The notes under the pieces were generated by a model. It had not been told where the DNA came from and searched no databases. It worked only from the letters and a program-made list of their open reading frames with translations. 64,000 bases of DNA from Methanolobus halotolerans (GTDB taxonomy: Archaea > Halobacteriota > Methanosarcinia > Methanosarcinales > Methanosarcinaceae): assembly GCF_004745425.1 (NCBI RefSeq), contig NZ_PGGK01000007.1, positions 87,940 to 151,939 of the forward strand. The letters are read 5' to 3'. Made by a program: the position numbers and the translations under genes. The stretch's first letter is position 1. The number at the start of each line of letters is the position of its first letter. This document shows, one piece after another, positions 26,720 through 37,302 of this stretch.

Positions 26720-27249
26720 GACATTATTTCAATCGGATAATTAAGAGGTATTTTTCTAAGCTGTTAACTATTTTTATATGTAGCTTTGGATCTGCAAAGT
26801 ATCGCATCTTCTGACAATTTGCAAACCAGCTGCATATTATGACAGAATGATGCTAAATATCAGCGTGATCAAGTATTAATCAGACCCGATCATGGCATAT
26901 GATCTGCAACTGTCAGGCGGCTTCAGTGACACGCATATCAGATGAACGGGGTCTAATGAGCGGGGCCTTATCCATAAGGGGTGCAGGTCTGCATCCCTGT
27001 CACTTCTTTCCTGTTAGTAACGAATGAATCAATATCTATATATATAAGCAATAATTGCATTTTTAGACAAACTATAAATACTGGCAATTATGGGCAATAT
27101 ATATATATGCCGATGAGGAGATTCTTAGTTGTATTGGATCCAGAGCTATCAGGACCCGATGCAGTACAATAACGATGCAGAGCCTTTAAATGCAAAAATG
27201 CATGCATCTCTGGCAATAGCAATGCACTAAATGAAAGGAAGGATATCAA
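26720..27249. other. Intergenic region before pylS, with structured segment and promoter
   Basis: About 530 bases where pylT would be expected. No tRNA with a CTA anticodon was found on either strand. Present are a 73-nt tRNA-like foldable segment (26882-26954), a CCTTA/TAAGG hairpin near 26967-26980, a GC-rich stem GGGTGCAG/CTGCA-TCCC near 26979-26997, and TATA-like elements at 27073-27080 (TATAAATA) and 27097-27108. The right part is the probable pyl promoter. Confidence 0.5.
26882..26954 (+). ncRNA. Possible structured RNA, cloverleaf-like, unidentified
   Basis: AGACCC (26882-26887) pairs with GGGTCT (26949-26954), enclosing exactly 73 nt. Inside are GATCAT/ATGATC (26888-26893 with 26899-26904), TGTCA/TGACA (26911-26915 with 26927-26931) and a weak CAT/ATG arm. 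The layout recalls a tRNA, and the GATC-ATG start of the second arm recalls the D-arm of tRNA-Pyl, but there is no CTA anticodon and no T-loop, so it is not a working pylT. Strand unknown; it may be chance structure. Confidence 0.25.
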
Positions 27250-28705
<1,456 letters not shown>

Positions 28706-28714
28706 GGTGGTATA

Positions 28715-29803
28715 TTGCTAAAGAATATGACACAAAAAGAACTCGACAATCTTGCAGTGGAAATACTGGGCGGTTCGGATCTGACCGACAATGAACTCCG
28801 GGAACTGCTCAGCATTACTGAAAAGGATGAACTTGAAAACCTCTATTATGTTTCAAGGAAGATCAGGGACCACTTTTTTGAAAACAGGGTCTTCCTTTAC
28901 AGTTTTATTTACTTTTCCACCTATTGCAGGAATAAATGTACTTTCTGCTATTACAGGGAATCAAACAGCATAAACAGGTACCGTCTCGGAATTGAGGAAG
29001 TACGGGACATATGCCGGACCCTGAAGGGAGACAATATTCACATGGTCGACCTGACCATGGGTGAAGACCCTTATTTCCATGAACGTCCTGAAAGGTTCGC
29101 AGACCTTGTCAGGGCCGTTAAGGAAGAGCTGGACCTTCCGATAATGATATCTCCTGGAGTCATGGGAACCAGATCCCTGAGAGAACTCTACGACAGTGGT
29201 GCCGACTTCCTTGCCCTGTATCAGGAAACACATGATCGGCAACTCTACAGACAACTGAGAGTAGGGCAGTCCTTTGAGAACAGGGTCAACGCACGCAGGT
29301 TTGCAAAGAGTATAGGTTACTGTGTTGAAGACGGGATACTGACCGGTGTTGGGAATGACATAGAATCAACTATCAGGTCCCTGAGAGGTATGGAAGAGAA
29401 CAAACCTGACATGGTCAGGGTCATGACCTTTGTTCCACAGGAAGGGACCCCCCTTGGAAAAAGGGACCCTGAATCCAGCAGGGAAGAACTTAAAATAATA
29501 GCAATACTAAGACTTTTGTTCCCTGACAGGCTCATACCGGCATCTCTGGACCTGGAAGGTATTCCCGGCATGGTACACAGGTTGAACGCCGGAGCAAACG
29601 TTGTAACATCCATAATCCCTTCTGATTCAACCCTTGAAGGTGTTGTCAACTATGACAGGGGTCTTGAGAGACACCGGGACCCTAAAAGTGTTATTCAGAC
29701 CCTCAGGAACATGGGCATGGAAACTGCAAGCCGGGCTGATTTTGAGAAGATCCTGAAAAGGTCTGTCAGAAGGAATCCTGAAGTACCGGCGGTAGCTCTA
29801 TGA
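28715..29803 (+). CDS. pylB: Methylornithine synthase (radical SAM)
   Basis: 362 residues. The radical-SAM motif is CRNKCTFCYY near residue 72, with the surrounding YFSTYCRNKC typical of PylB. It converts L-lysine into (3R)-3-methyl-D-ornithine, the first step in pyrrolysine biosynthesis. The start is TTG 28715 with GAGGTGG ending 4-5 nt upstream; the ATG at 28727 is too far from that site. The last four bases (ATGA) overlap the pylC start, so translation is coupled. Confidence 0.96.
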   Translation: MLKNMTQKELDNLAVEILGGSDLTDNELRELLSITEKDELENLYYVSRKIRDHFFENRVFLYSFIYFSTYCRNKCTFCYYRESNSINRYRLGIEEVRDICRTLKGDNIHMVDLTMGEDPYFHERPERFADLVRAVKEELDLPIMISPGVMGTRSLRELYDSGADFLALYQETHDRQLYRQLRVGQSFENRVNARRFAKSIGYCVEDGILTGVGNDIESTIRSLRGMEENKPDMVRVMTFVPQEGTPLGKRDPESSREELKIIAILRLLFPDRLIPASLDLEGIPGMVHRLNAGANVVTSIIPSDSTLEGVVNYDRGLERHRDPKSVIQTLRNMGMETASRADFEKILKRSVRRNPEVPAVAL

Positions 29804-30906
29804 GAACAATATGCATCATAGGCGGCAAACTTCAGGGATTCGAGGTTACATACCTTGCACACAAAGCATGCATGAAAGTTGTGCTTGTGGACCGCAGAGA
29901 GAAGCCCCTGATAAGCAACGCTGTTGACAGTTTCCACTGTTTCGACATAGTTGCGGAACCTGATAAACTCAGGGAAATCTCAAAAAATGTGGATGCCATC
30001 ATCCCTGTAAATGAGAACATCGAGACCATCGGATTTCTCAAGATCCTGAAAGACGAACTGTCCTGTCCTGTGTTATTCGATTTTGATGCCTATAATATAA
30101 GCATGGATAAGAAACGTTCCAAGGACTTCTTTTATTCCATTGACGTACCCACACCTGCTGACAATCCCGCATCCCCTCCGTATTTTATCAAACCTCCGTG
30201 TGAAAGCAGCAGTGTGGGTACTTCTATTATTTATGATGAAAGCGAACTTGAGGAGCTTGATCCGACCATGCTTGTGGAGGAGTATGTACAGGGAGATATC
30301 GTTTCCCTTGAGGTTATCGGTGACGGAGAGCACTTTATGCTTGCAAAGGAAACAAAGGTCCATGTGGACGGAACATATGACTGCCATATGGTGACCCCAG
30401 CCCGTTATCACCAGGAACTGAGGGATATCTCATGTAAACTGGCAAGGAGCATGGGACTTCGGGGAATAATGGACATCGAGGCAATAGACAGTCCAGAGGG
30501 GCTGAAAATTCTGGAGATCGATGCCAGGTTTCCCAGTCAGACACCTTCTGTGGTCTACCACTCTTCTGGCATAAATCTTGTCGAGATGTTATTGCAGGCT
30601 TTCCTGACAGGTATCGAAGAAAAAGAAATCTTAGAGACTGTTCCTGACAGATATCACTGCACCTTTGAGCAACTCGGCTTAAGGGAAGGTGAACTTGTAC
30701 CGGTTGGCGAGCACGTCATCTCACAGGGTACTGATTATAATGTATTCTATACCTCCGAAGGTGTCGATATCTTCGAATGCACCGGGAGCACAAGGGTCTT
30801 CACCCTCATGAGCTGGGGTCCAGGGGAAGAGGAAGCTGAAAATCACAGGCAAAGAGGGCTCAGTATTGTCAGGGAGTACCTCGGAATTAAAAATATGGAG
30901 GAGTAA
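29800..30906 (+). CDS. pylC: Methylornithine-lysine ligase
   Basis: 368-residue ATP-grasp ligase. It starts with a Rossmann-like segment (CIIGGKLQGFEVTYLAHKA), followed by the ATP-grasp core with FIKPPCESSSVGTSI, LVEEYVQGDIVSLEVIGDG and the metal-binding LEIDARFPSQTPS. It joins methylornithine to the epsilon-amino group of lysine. Overlaps pylB by 4 nt. Its end carries GGAGG, which serves as ribosome binding site for pylD. Confidence 0.96.
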   Translation: MRTICIIGGKLQGFEVTYLAHKACMKVVLVDRREKPLISNAVDSFHCFDIVAEPDKLREISKNVDAIIPVNENIETIGFLKILKDELSCPVLFDFDAYNISMDKKRSKDFFYSIDVPTPADNPASPPYFIKPPCESSSVGTSIIYDESELEELDPTMLVEEYVQGDIVSLEVIGDGEHFMLAKETKVHVDGTYDCHMVTPARYHQELRDISCKLARSMGLRGIMDIEAIDSPEGLKILEIDARFPSQTPSVVYHSSGINLVEMLLQAFLTGIEEKEILETVPDRYHCTFEQLGLREGELVPVGEHVISQGTDYNVFYTSEGVDIFECTGSTRVFTLMSWGPGEEEAENHRQRGLSIVREYLGIKNMEE

Positions 30907-30908
30907 AA

Positions 30909-31688
30909 GTGGCACTTTTAACACCGCAGGATCTTGAGAACCTGTCAGTACAGCTCGAGGAGAACGATGAGATAGTAAGAAGAGTCACAGGTCTTAATAT
31001 AAAGCAAATATGCGAGGAGCTGTATGGAAAAGAACTTGGTTTCCCGAAAATCGGGATTATCCCCATAACTGCAGGCAACGGGATAATCGGCAACTTCACG
31101 TCATCACTGTTGTTTATTGTGCAATATTTCGGTCTTGAGGGATTTATAACCGAGCACCCCGATATCACAGGTTATTACGAGGCCGTTTCACAGGGCGCTG
31201 ACATTATACTGATGGCAGACGATCATATATTCGTTGCACATAATCTTCGTAACGAGAAGATCGTGAGCAACCATGTAGCAACCGGTGTGATATATGCAGA
31301 TATTGCTTCAAGATTTGAGGAAGCAAATTCAAAGGATATACTTGTTATCGGACTTGGAAGGGTGGGTTATGCAGGAGCGTGCCACCTTGTGAACAAGGGT
31401 TTCAATGTCTATGCCTGTGACCCGAACAAGGATTTCCTCAAGAAGGCTGTCGATGAGCTGGGTATAAAGCCCTACTGCAGCGATGACAGGAAGAAATTTT
31501 CCATGGTATTCGAGGCCACACCTAATGCAGACACAATTTCCGAAGGCATGATCGAGGAAAGATGTCTTGTCTCGACTCCCGGTATACCATGCGGCCTGCC
31601 TCCGGAGATCGGCAGCAAGTATCGTGTCGACCTGGTTATGGAACCCCTAGTGTTAGGAGTTGCCTCCATGCTGTATTCCGTTATCTGA
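30909..31688 (+). CDS. pylD: Pyrrolysine synthase (dehydrogenase/cyclase)
   Basis: 259 residues, the usual PylD length. A Rossmann nucleotide-binding motif lies in ILVIGLGRVGYAGACHLVNKG near residue 140, followed by NVYACDPN; the N-terminal helices form the substrate domain. It oxidises the terminal amine of the lysyl-methylornithine dipeptide, which then cyclises to pyrrolysine. GTG start at 30909, 2 nt after the pylC stop, with GGAGGAG just upstream. Confidence 0.96.
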   Translation: MALLTPQDLENLSVQLEENDEIVRRVTGLNIKQICEELYGKELGFPKIGIIPITAGNGIIGNFTSSLLFIVQYFGLEGFITEHPDITGYYEAVSQGADIILMADDHIFVAHNLRNEKIVSNHVATGVIYADIASRFEEANSKDILVIGLGRVGYAGACHLVNKGFNVYACDPNKDFLKKAVDELGIKPYCSDDRKKFSMVFEATPNADTISEGMIEERCLVSTPGIPCGLPPEIGSKYRVDLVMEPLVLGVASMLYSVI

Positions 31689-31707
31689 AAACATAGGAGA
31701 ATAAGAA

Positions 31708-33339
31708 ATGTACGTAATAGCCCTGGACCTTGGAACTAGCGGTTTTAGATCGCAGCTGATAGATCTTGAAAAGCAGGAAACTGTGAAAACAGTGATAACC
31801 ATGGGGCATCCCCTTCCCGGCGGGAACGTGATGGACCATCTCGACTTTGCCATAACCACCGGAGCTGATGTTGCACACGGGCTTATGATCGAAACAGTAA
31901 GAAAGCTGCTGGAAAAATTTGCAGTAAGACCTGAAGAGATAGCAAGAATCGCAGTCTGCGGGAATCCGATCCAGCTCTCACTTTTCCAGAACCTGGAGAT
32001 CAGGGATCTTGCATATGCAGGAAAGAACAAGCAGGCTGCCCTGGGTGTCCAGGATGTCAAAAGGGAGGCAAGGATATTCCCTGCAAACGACATATTCAAG
32101 GACATCTTCGAAATGGACAACTGTGAGATTGTCGTACCGCCTGCCATCAAGCACGAGATCGGGGCTGATGCCCTTGCCATGATGCTGGAAACGGATTTTA
32201 TCAACCAGGAAGAGATCTGTCTTGTAACGGACTATGGTACCAATGCAGAGATGGCATTAAAGATCGGGGGCAGGATCATGACAGCAAGTGCGGCTGCAGG
32301 CCCTGCCATCGAAGGTCAGGGGATTGCCTGTGGAATGCTTGCGGGTCCTGGTGCCATCAGCGATGTTAACTTCGAGAATGGATATTGGAGGCTTACAGTC
32401 CTGGATGGTACCATCAATCCAGTAGAAGGACCACTGGTCGAGCCGGTCAGCGGGGAGACTATTGAAAGTACAGGGATGGTCCCGAAGGGTATCACAGGTA
32501 CAGGAGTTATTTCCACCATTGCACTGGCCCTGAAGACAGGGATTATAGAAAAACTTCCGAAACTCCCCAACGGGAGACTGATCCTCGGTGACGGGATAAT
32601 CATTACTGAGAAGGATGTCGAAGAGGTTGGGAAGGCTATCGGTGCCATCAGGGCGGCACATATGACACTCATGGTCGAGGCCGGCATGAAGCTGGAGGAC
32701 CTCAGATACTCATACATGTCCGGGGCAACCGGCACGTATGTGGATGCCGAAAAGGCAAGACATATAGGTTCTGTTCCGGGGTTTTCCCAGGGGATAATTC
32801 AGTTCGGTAACACTTCCATCGGACTTGCCAGGAAGCTGGCCATCGACAGTTCAAGGCTCGAGGAAGTTACCGCTATTGCAGGAAAGATACAGGCAGACCA
32901 TATCATGATGGCAACCAGCGAGACCTTCAAGGATATATATGTCTGCGAACTTTCCACATGGCAGCATGGAATGCCCCGTGAGATGTATGACCAAATGCTG
33001 CAGATGTACGGTCTCCCGGCCTTCCCGAAGGACCTTGGTGAGGTTTACATAGAAAAAAGAGTAAAAAGGGACATCGAAGATGTGGGAATCCTCGGACTGG
33101 AAATCGTAACAGATATCGGTATAATACTGGAAGCTCCAGTAAAAAAATGTATTCTCTGTCACGAATGTGAGGAAGAATGCCCCGAAGATGCCGTTGTGAT
33201 AGTTGAGAAGGACGGGCAGAGGTTTGCAAATATCGACAGCCAGCATTGTCTTGGCACCAGTTGCAGGCGCTGTGTAGCTATCTGCCCTGAGCAGACCATG
33301 GATCACACAATCCTGCAGATAAAAGAGAAGAGTCTTTAA
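31708..33339 (+). CDS. ramA: Corrinoid protein reductive activase
   Basis: 543 residues. The N-terminal and central part is an ASKHA ATPase (ALDLGTSGFRSQLIDL, LVTDYGTNAEMAL, GSVPGFSQGIIQFGNTSIG). The C-terminus carries two ferredoxin-like [4Fe-4S] motifs: CILCHECEEECPED and CLGTSCRRCVAICPE. RamA reduces inactive Co(II) corrinoid proteins such as MtmC back to Co(I) with ATP. It lies 19 nt after pylD with its own GGAG site, so it is part of or follows the pyl operon; this links pyrrolysine supply with corrinoid repair. Convergent with the polymerase gene, 6 nt apart. Confidence 0.94.
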   Translation: MYVIALDLGTSGFRSQLIDLEKQETVKTVITMGHPLPGGNVMDHLDFAITTGADVAHGLMIETVRKLLEKFAVRPEEIARIAVCGNPIQLSLFQNLEIRDLAYAGKNKQAALGVQDVKREARIFPANDIFKDIFEMDNCEIVVPPAIKHEIGADALAMMLETDFINQEEICLVTDYGTNAEMALKIGGRIMTASAAAGPAIEGQGIACGMLAGPGAISDVNFENGYWRLTVLDGTINPVEGPLVEPVSGETIESTGMVPKGITGTGVISTIALALKTGIIEKLPKLPNGRLILGDGIIITEKDVEEVGKAIGAIRAAHMTLMVEAGMKLEDLRYSYMSGATGTYVDAEKARHIGSVPGFSQGIIQFGNTSIGLARKLAIDSSRLEEVTAIAGKIQADHIMMATSETFKDIYVCELSTWQHGMPREMYDQMLQMYGLPAFPKDLGEVYIEKRVKRDIEDVGILGLEIVTDIGIILEAPVKKCILCHECEEECPEDAVVIVEKDGQRFANIDSQHCLGTSCRRCVAICPEQTMDHTILQIKEKSL

Positions 33340-33345
33340 AATTCA

Positions 33346-34869
33346 CTATTCATCGAACCTGAGAATGCTCGTCCTGTATGTAGCAAGATCGACAACAGGT
33401 ACCTGGCAGGGAGTAGGAACAACGTTCATCCTTTTCTGGAACTCTGTCTGGTCCTGCCAGGTTCCCGAATTTATAAGCAGCACATTCTTGTACCATTCCA
33501 CACCCACGGTATGCACGTGACCGCAATGCAATATGTCAGGCACGTGACTAAGCACGAAATGATCGTTCTTTTCAGGTGCAATGGAAACACGGCTTCCGTA
33601 CATCGGGGACAGGTGCCTGAACTTCATCATCTCTACCATACCCTTTGTAGGTGCATGATATGACACACCGGGTACGGCAGCAACAAGATCATCGATAGAG
33701 CGCCCGTGGTAGATCAGTATCTTCGTACCGTCCAGATCCACCATTGAGGGATTTCCCACGAAGGTAACGTTGGACGGGAAGTCGACCCTGATACACTCGG
33801 GGAGCTTTGGCTGTGGTTCAGCCTGGCGTACAGCATCATGGTTTCCCGGAGAAATTATCACCTTTATATGTTTTGGTATCTCGTCAAAATATTCGGCAGC
33901 TTTTCGGTACTGGTCATACACATCCGGGATGGTGAGCTCATGTTCCTGTCCGGGATAGATGCCTACTCCGTCGACCAGGTCACCCGCCACCACAAGGTAG
34001 CGCACTTCCCTTGAAATAGCAGCAAGGGCTTCATTATCAGTATCCCCTTTCAGGAAATCTACAAAGCGCTCCCACGGTTCTTCAAGGAAGGTGGAACTGC
34101 CGACGTGTACATCTGAGGTGAGAACTGCTTTTCCGGAGCTTCCACTCTTTTTGGCCATGGTGTTCGGCAGGTCCGGAAGGATTATCTTCCGGGCTATCAT
34201 CAGTTTTCCGTCGTTTGTAAGAATACCGGAAAAACCCACTACCTCATCCAGTACAAGGTGTGTGGCCTGTTCATACAGTTCCTTATCGGCCATGCGCACC
34301 AGGACTGAGAACGAACCCGTGGTATCCTCAACTTCCAGGATCTTATGACCATTACTGGTGCTCTTGATATTGGAAATCATGCCGATTATGGAGACCTCAC
34401 CGAAATCCTTACCTCCCCGCAGTCCAGGAGAGCGATTCTTGCTCAGGCTTTCGATAGGTCTTGCATTGACTCTGGAACGTATGATCTCACTGAGCCTGCT
34501 GTAACGGTTCCTGAAGAACTGGACAAACTCTATATATTCACCCACGCAGGTGGAATTATCAGAGATGTCCGAAATAACAGATACGGGATTATCAGATAAG
34601 GAAAGATCGTTACTGGTAACAACCGATGATAATGGTCTTGAAGCCTGGATCGTAAAAGTGTCATCGGAATCAGGACCAGTATCAAAAGTACCAACCGTTT
34701 CAAGGTCTATATGCTCCATATCGATAACCAGTACGGATGCATCAATATTTTCAAGGACATGCTGTATCAGCTTCTCAGGAGAACAATGGGAACATATGAG
34801 TTCCACTGCTTCAGCAGTTATCTGATAACCTTCTTCGATAAAAACCGTCAGGACATCGACTTCATTCAT
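33346..34869 (-). CDS. polB: DNA polymerase II (PolD) small subunit
   Basis: 507 residues, DP1 of the euryarchaeal family D polymerase. An OB-fold region (residues about 165-240, VSIIGMISNIKSTSNGHKIL) precedes a metallophosphoesterase domain with LTSDVHVGSS, VVAGDLVDGVGIYPGQ, VIISPGNHDAVRQAEPQP, IYHGRSIDD and HCGHVHTVG, all metal ligands of the 3'-5' exonuclease. It works with the large catalytic subunit DP2, not in this window, in genome replication. It ends with TAG followed directly by TGA, a backed-up amber stop. Close to the replication origin and orc1. Confidence 0.95.
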   Translation of the reverse strand: MNEVDVLTVFIEEGYQITAEAVELICSHCSPEKLIQHVLENIDASVLVIDMEHIDLETVGTFDTGPDSDDTFTIQASRPLSSVVTSNDLSLSDNPVSVISDISDNSTCVGEYIEFVQFFRNRYSRLSEIIRSRVNARPIESLSKNRSPGLRGGKDFGEVSIIGMISNIKSTSNGHKILEVEDTTGSFSVLVRMADKELYEQATHLVLDEVVGFSGILTNDGKLMIARKIILPDLPNTMAKKSGSSGKAVLTSDVHVGSSTFLEEPWERFVDFLKGDTDNEALAAISREVRYLVVAGDLVDGVGIYPGQEHELTIPDVYDQYRKAAEYFDEIPKHIKVIISPGNHDAVRQAEPQPKLPECIRVDFPSNVTFVGNPSMVDLDGTKILIYHGRSIDDLVAAVPGVSYHAPTKGMVEMMKFRHLSPMYGSRVSIAPEKNDHFVLSHVPDILHCGHVHTVGVEWYKNVLLINSGTWQDQTEFQKRMNVVPTPCQVPVVDLATYRTSILRFDE

Positions 34870-35013
34870 GGTTGACCGGGGAGTGTTTTTGAAGTATGAA
34901 CAAACAATAACTGAATTGCAATTAATAATCCATACGTTAAGATTTTATTGGCTGCAGGTATATTCCTTATCCTAAAATATTCTTTTGTATTCTAGGATCC
35001 AGGCAGGAACGAA

Positions 35014-35574
35014 ATGACCTTCAAAGATAAATATAGGGCCTTTAAAGAAAGTGATAACTTTTACGTATCACTTACCCGTGATATTTTATCAGTATTCATA
35101 GCCGTCTTGATATTTGCCTCTTTTTCACAGGTAGTCTTTGGAATGTGGACTCCCATGGTCGCCGTTGAGTCAGGGAGCATGGAACCACATATGAAAGTCG
35201 GTGATATTGTTTTCATAAAGAGCATTGACCGGACCGAAATTGTGACATACTCGGAAGGTATGAACGAGTACACATCCTTTGGAACTTACGGAGATGTGAT
35301 ACTGTACAAGCCTTACGGAAAGGAAGGTGTTACGCCCATCATACACCGAGCGATGTATCATGTGGAAGAGGGAGAGCCCATGTGGGAAGACGGGCCGGAG
35401 GCACCCCATTCTGGTTACATAACAAAGGGCGACAACAGGCAAACTAATCGATACTACGACCAGCAGGGCCAGGTAAGTTATCTCTTGCCAGTGAAAGAAG
35501 AATGGGTTATCGGTGTTGCACAGTACAGAATACCATATCTGGGTTACCTGCGGCTGATGCTCCCAAACCTGTGA
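35014..35574 (+). CDS. Signal peptidase I, archaeal/SEC11 type
   Basis: 186 residues. One N-terminal membrane helix (ILSVFIAVLIFASFSQVVFGM), the catalytic serine in VAVESGSMEPHMKVGDIV, and a histidine in place of the bacterial lysine in TPIIHRAMYHVE, then YITKGDNRQTNRYYD with the conserved aspartate. This Ser-His-Asp arrangement is the archaeal and eukaryotic ER type. It removes signal peptides at the outer face of the membrane. Stops directly against the convergent orc1 stop codon with no spacer. Confidence 0.92.
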   Translation: MTFKDKYRAFKESDNFYVSLTRDILSVFIAVLIFASFSQVVFGMWTPMVAVESGSMEPHMKVGDIVFIKSIDRTEIVTYSEGMNEYTSFGTYGDVILYKPYGKEGVTPIIHRAMYHVEEGEPMWEDGPEAPHSGYITKGDNRQTNRYYDQQGQVSYLLPVKEEWVIGVAQYRIPYLGYLRLMLPNL

Positions 35575-36810
35575 TCATAGATGCAGCTGGGTTGTCATTA
35601 CAGGTTTAAAACCATCCAGGGGTTTTAGCCTGTAATCCTCGAACAATACTTTCTTGGTGCTTGTTATGGGTACGCTCAAGACTATTTCCTTTGTCCTGCC
35701 GTACCTGCCTTTGCTCACTACCACGGCATTGACGATGCCCAGCATGTCCAACTCGGACATCAGGTCGGTTACCCTGCGCTGGGTAAGGATATCCATATCC
35801 ACATGAATACAGAGCTGGCGATATACATTATAGACCTCCCCTGTTGTGACGTTCCTGTAGCCATTGTTCCTTAAGATCATCACACTATAGAGAGCGAGTT
35901 TGGATTGAGTGGGAAGCGTGCGCACAACCTCGACCACGCGGTCAATCTCGATCTTTTCCTGGGCGTTCTTAACATGCTGTTCCTCTACTCTGGATTTGTT
36001 CTCACGTTCTGCTATCTCACCTGCAACTCTGAGAAGATCCAATGCACGCCTTGCATCGCCATGCTCCTGGGCAGCGAAAGCAGCACAAAGAGGTATGACA
36101 AGTTCATCAAGTGCATCTTCCTTGTACGCGATTTGTGCTCTTTCATGGAGAATGTCACTTATCTGGTCCGCATCATATGGAGGAAAGATAATCTCTTCCT
36201 CACCGAGAGAACTCTTGACTCTGGGATCCAGGAACTCAGTGAATTTTAGGTCGTTGGAAACACCGATCATGCTTACTTTTGCCTGCTCAAGATCCGTGTT
36301 TATACGGGAAAGATTATAAAGAACATCATCACCTTTTTTTATCAATTTATCTATCTCATCGAGAATTATGATAATTACCTGTTTTTCAGAATCGATAGCA
36401 TCCTTGAACTTTGCGAACACCTGATCAGTAGGCCATCCGGTCATCGGTACATCTTCACCGAACTGTCTTGAAAGGTTGGCAAGTAATCTGTACTGAGTGT
36501 CTATTACCTCACAATTCAGATAAACTACTTTACAGGACGTACCAAGAGACTCGCCTTTTCTTTCCAGTTCAATACCAATATGACGTGTAACAGCCGTTTT
36601 TCCTGTACCTGTTTTACCATAAATAAGGATGTTTGAGGGAGTATCTCCCCTTAAAGCGGAAACCAGAATGGAAGCGAGACTGTTGATCTGATCATCTCGG
36701 TGAACTAAAGAATCCGGAGTATAGGAATGCCTTAAAACCTCCTTGTTCATGAAAATAGGTTCGCTTTCCAATAATTCCTGAAACAAACCATCCAATGACT
36801 TATTTTGCAT
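35575..36810 (-). CDS. cdc6: Orc1/Cdc6 replication initiator
   Basis: About 411 residues (418 if ATG 36831 is used). I prefer ATG 36810 because AGGGTGAC stands 8 nt before it. AAA+ core: Walker A YGKTGTGKTAVTRHIG, Walker B IIIILDEIDKLI, sensor 1 MIGVSNDL, sensor 2 in HGDARRALDLLR. The C-terminal winged helix (YRNVTTGEVYNVYRQL, TQRRVTDLMSELDMLG) binds ORB elements. It recognises the origin and loads MCM. Directly upstream lies the AT-rich region with ORB-like repeats, the expected origin position. Confidence 0.95.
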   Translation of the reverse strand: MQNKSLDGLFQELLESEPIFMNKEVLRHSYTPDSLVHRDDQINSLASILVSALRGDTPSNILIYGKTGTGKTAVTRHIGIELERKGESLGTSCKVVYLNCEVIDTQYRLLANLSRQFGEDVPMTGWPTDQVFAKFKDAIDSEKQVIIIILDEIDKLIKKGDDVLYNLSRINTDLEQAKVSMIGVSNDLKFTEFLDPRVKSSLGEEEIIFPPYDADQISDILHERAQIAYKEDALDELVIPLCAAFAAQEHGDARRALDLLRVAGEIAERENKSRVEEQHVKNAQEKIEIDRVVEVVRTLPTQSKLALYSVMILRNNGYRNVTTGEVYNVYRQLCIHVDMDILTQRRVTDLMSELDMLGIVNAVVVSKGRYGRTKEIVLSVPITSTKKVLFEDYRLKPLDGFKPVMTTQLHL

Positions 36811-36952
36811 TTTTAATGTCACCCTGTCCATTCATTAACAAGACTATAATTATTATGATAGAACAAGAATTATAAAGACAAATAGAGCGTTTTTCATCCA
36901 TCTCTTTGTTCCAAGGGATACATAGGAAGAGTAGCTTATTAATGCTTATGGT

Positions 36953-36979
36953 GGAGACCCCCCTGTTTCAAGTGGAACT
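36953..36979 (-). repeat. ORB-like element 1
   Basis: Read on the minus strand: TTCCACTTGAAAC followed by a run of six G and TCTCC. It fits the euryarchaeal origin recognition box, with dyad core and G-string, bound by Orc1/Cdc6. Confidence 0.7.
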
Positions 36980-37127
36980 GAATAAATAACATAAGATAAA
37001 CAACAAAAACATGCTCTAGAAAACATTTTTGAGGAAAATTATGTACAGCTTATTAAGATTGTTATAAACGTTGAAGTTTCCTGTGGAATAAAACCCCTTT
37101 ATTTCCATTGGAATATTTATAAGGGAG

Positions 37128-37155
37128 AGAGACCCCATGGTTTCTACTGGAAGCT
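37128..37155 (-). repeat. ORB-like element 2 (left arm of inverted pair)
   Basis: AGAGACC, CCATGGTTTC, then TACTGGAAGCT; exact inverted copy of element 3 except for a 4-base gap (element 3 has AACC extra). The G-string of both points outward from the AT-rich core. Confidence 0.72.
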
Positions 37156-37270
37156 CAAAAAAATATGTGAAACATCTTTTTTTAAAATTTCAAAAATATA
37201 TGGTATTGTAAGTATAGATTTACTGATATATAAAGATTGCTTCCAACAAAAACACACAACAAGAAAAATA

Positions 37271-37302
37271 AGCTTCCAGTAGAAACCATGGGGTTGGTCT
37301 CT
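37271..37302 (+). repeat. ORB-like element 3 (right arm of inverted pair)
   Basis: AGCTTCCAGTAGAAACC, ATGGGG, TTGGTCTCT. Mirror image of element 2, 115 bp away, facing it across the A/T tract. Confidence 0.72.

Noticed and set aside
26981..27172. 63-codon ORF between the receiver gene and pylS
   Set aside because: No RBS, no similarity, and it spans the TATA-like elements of the pyl promoter.
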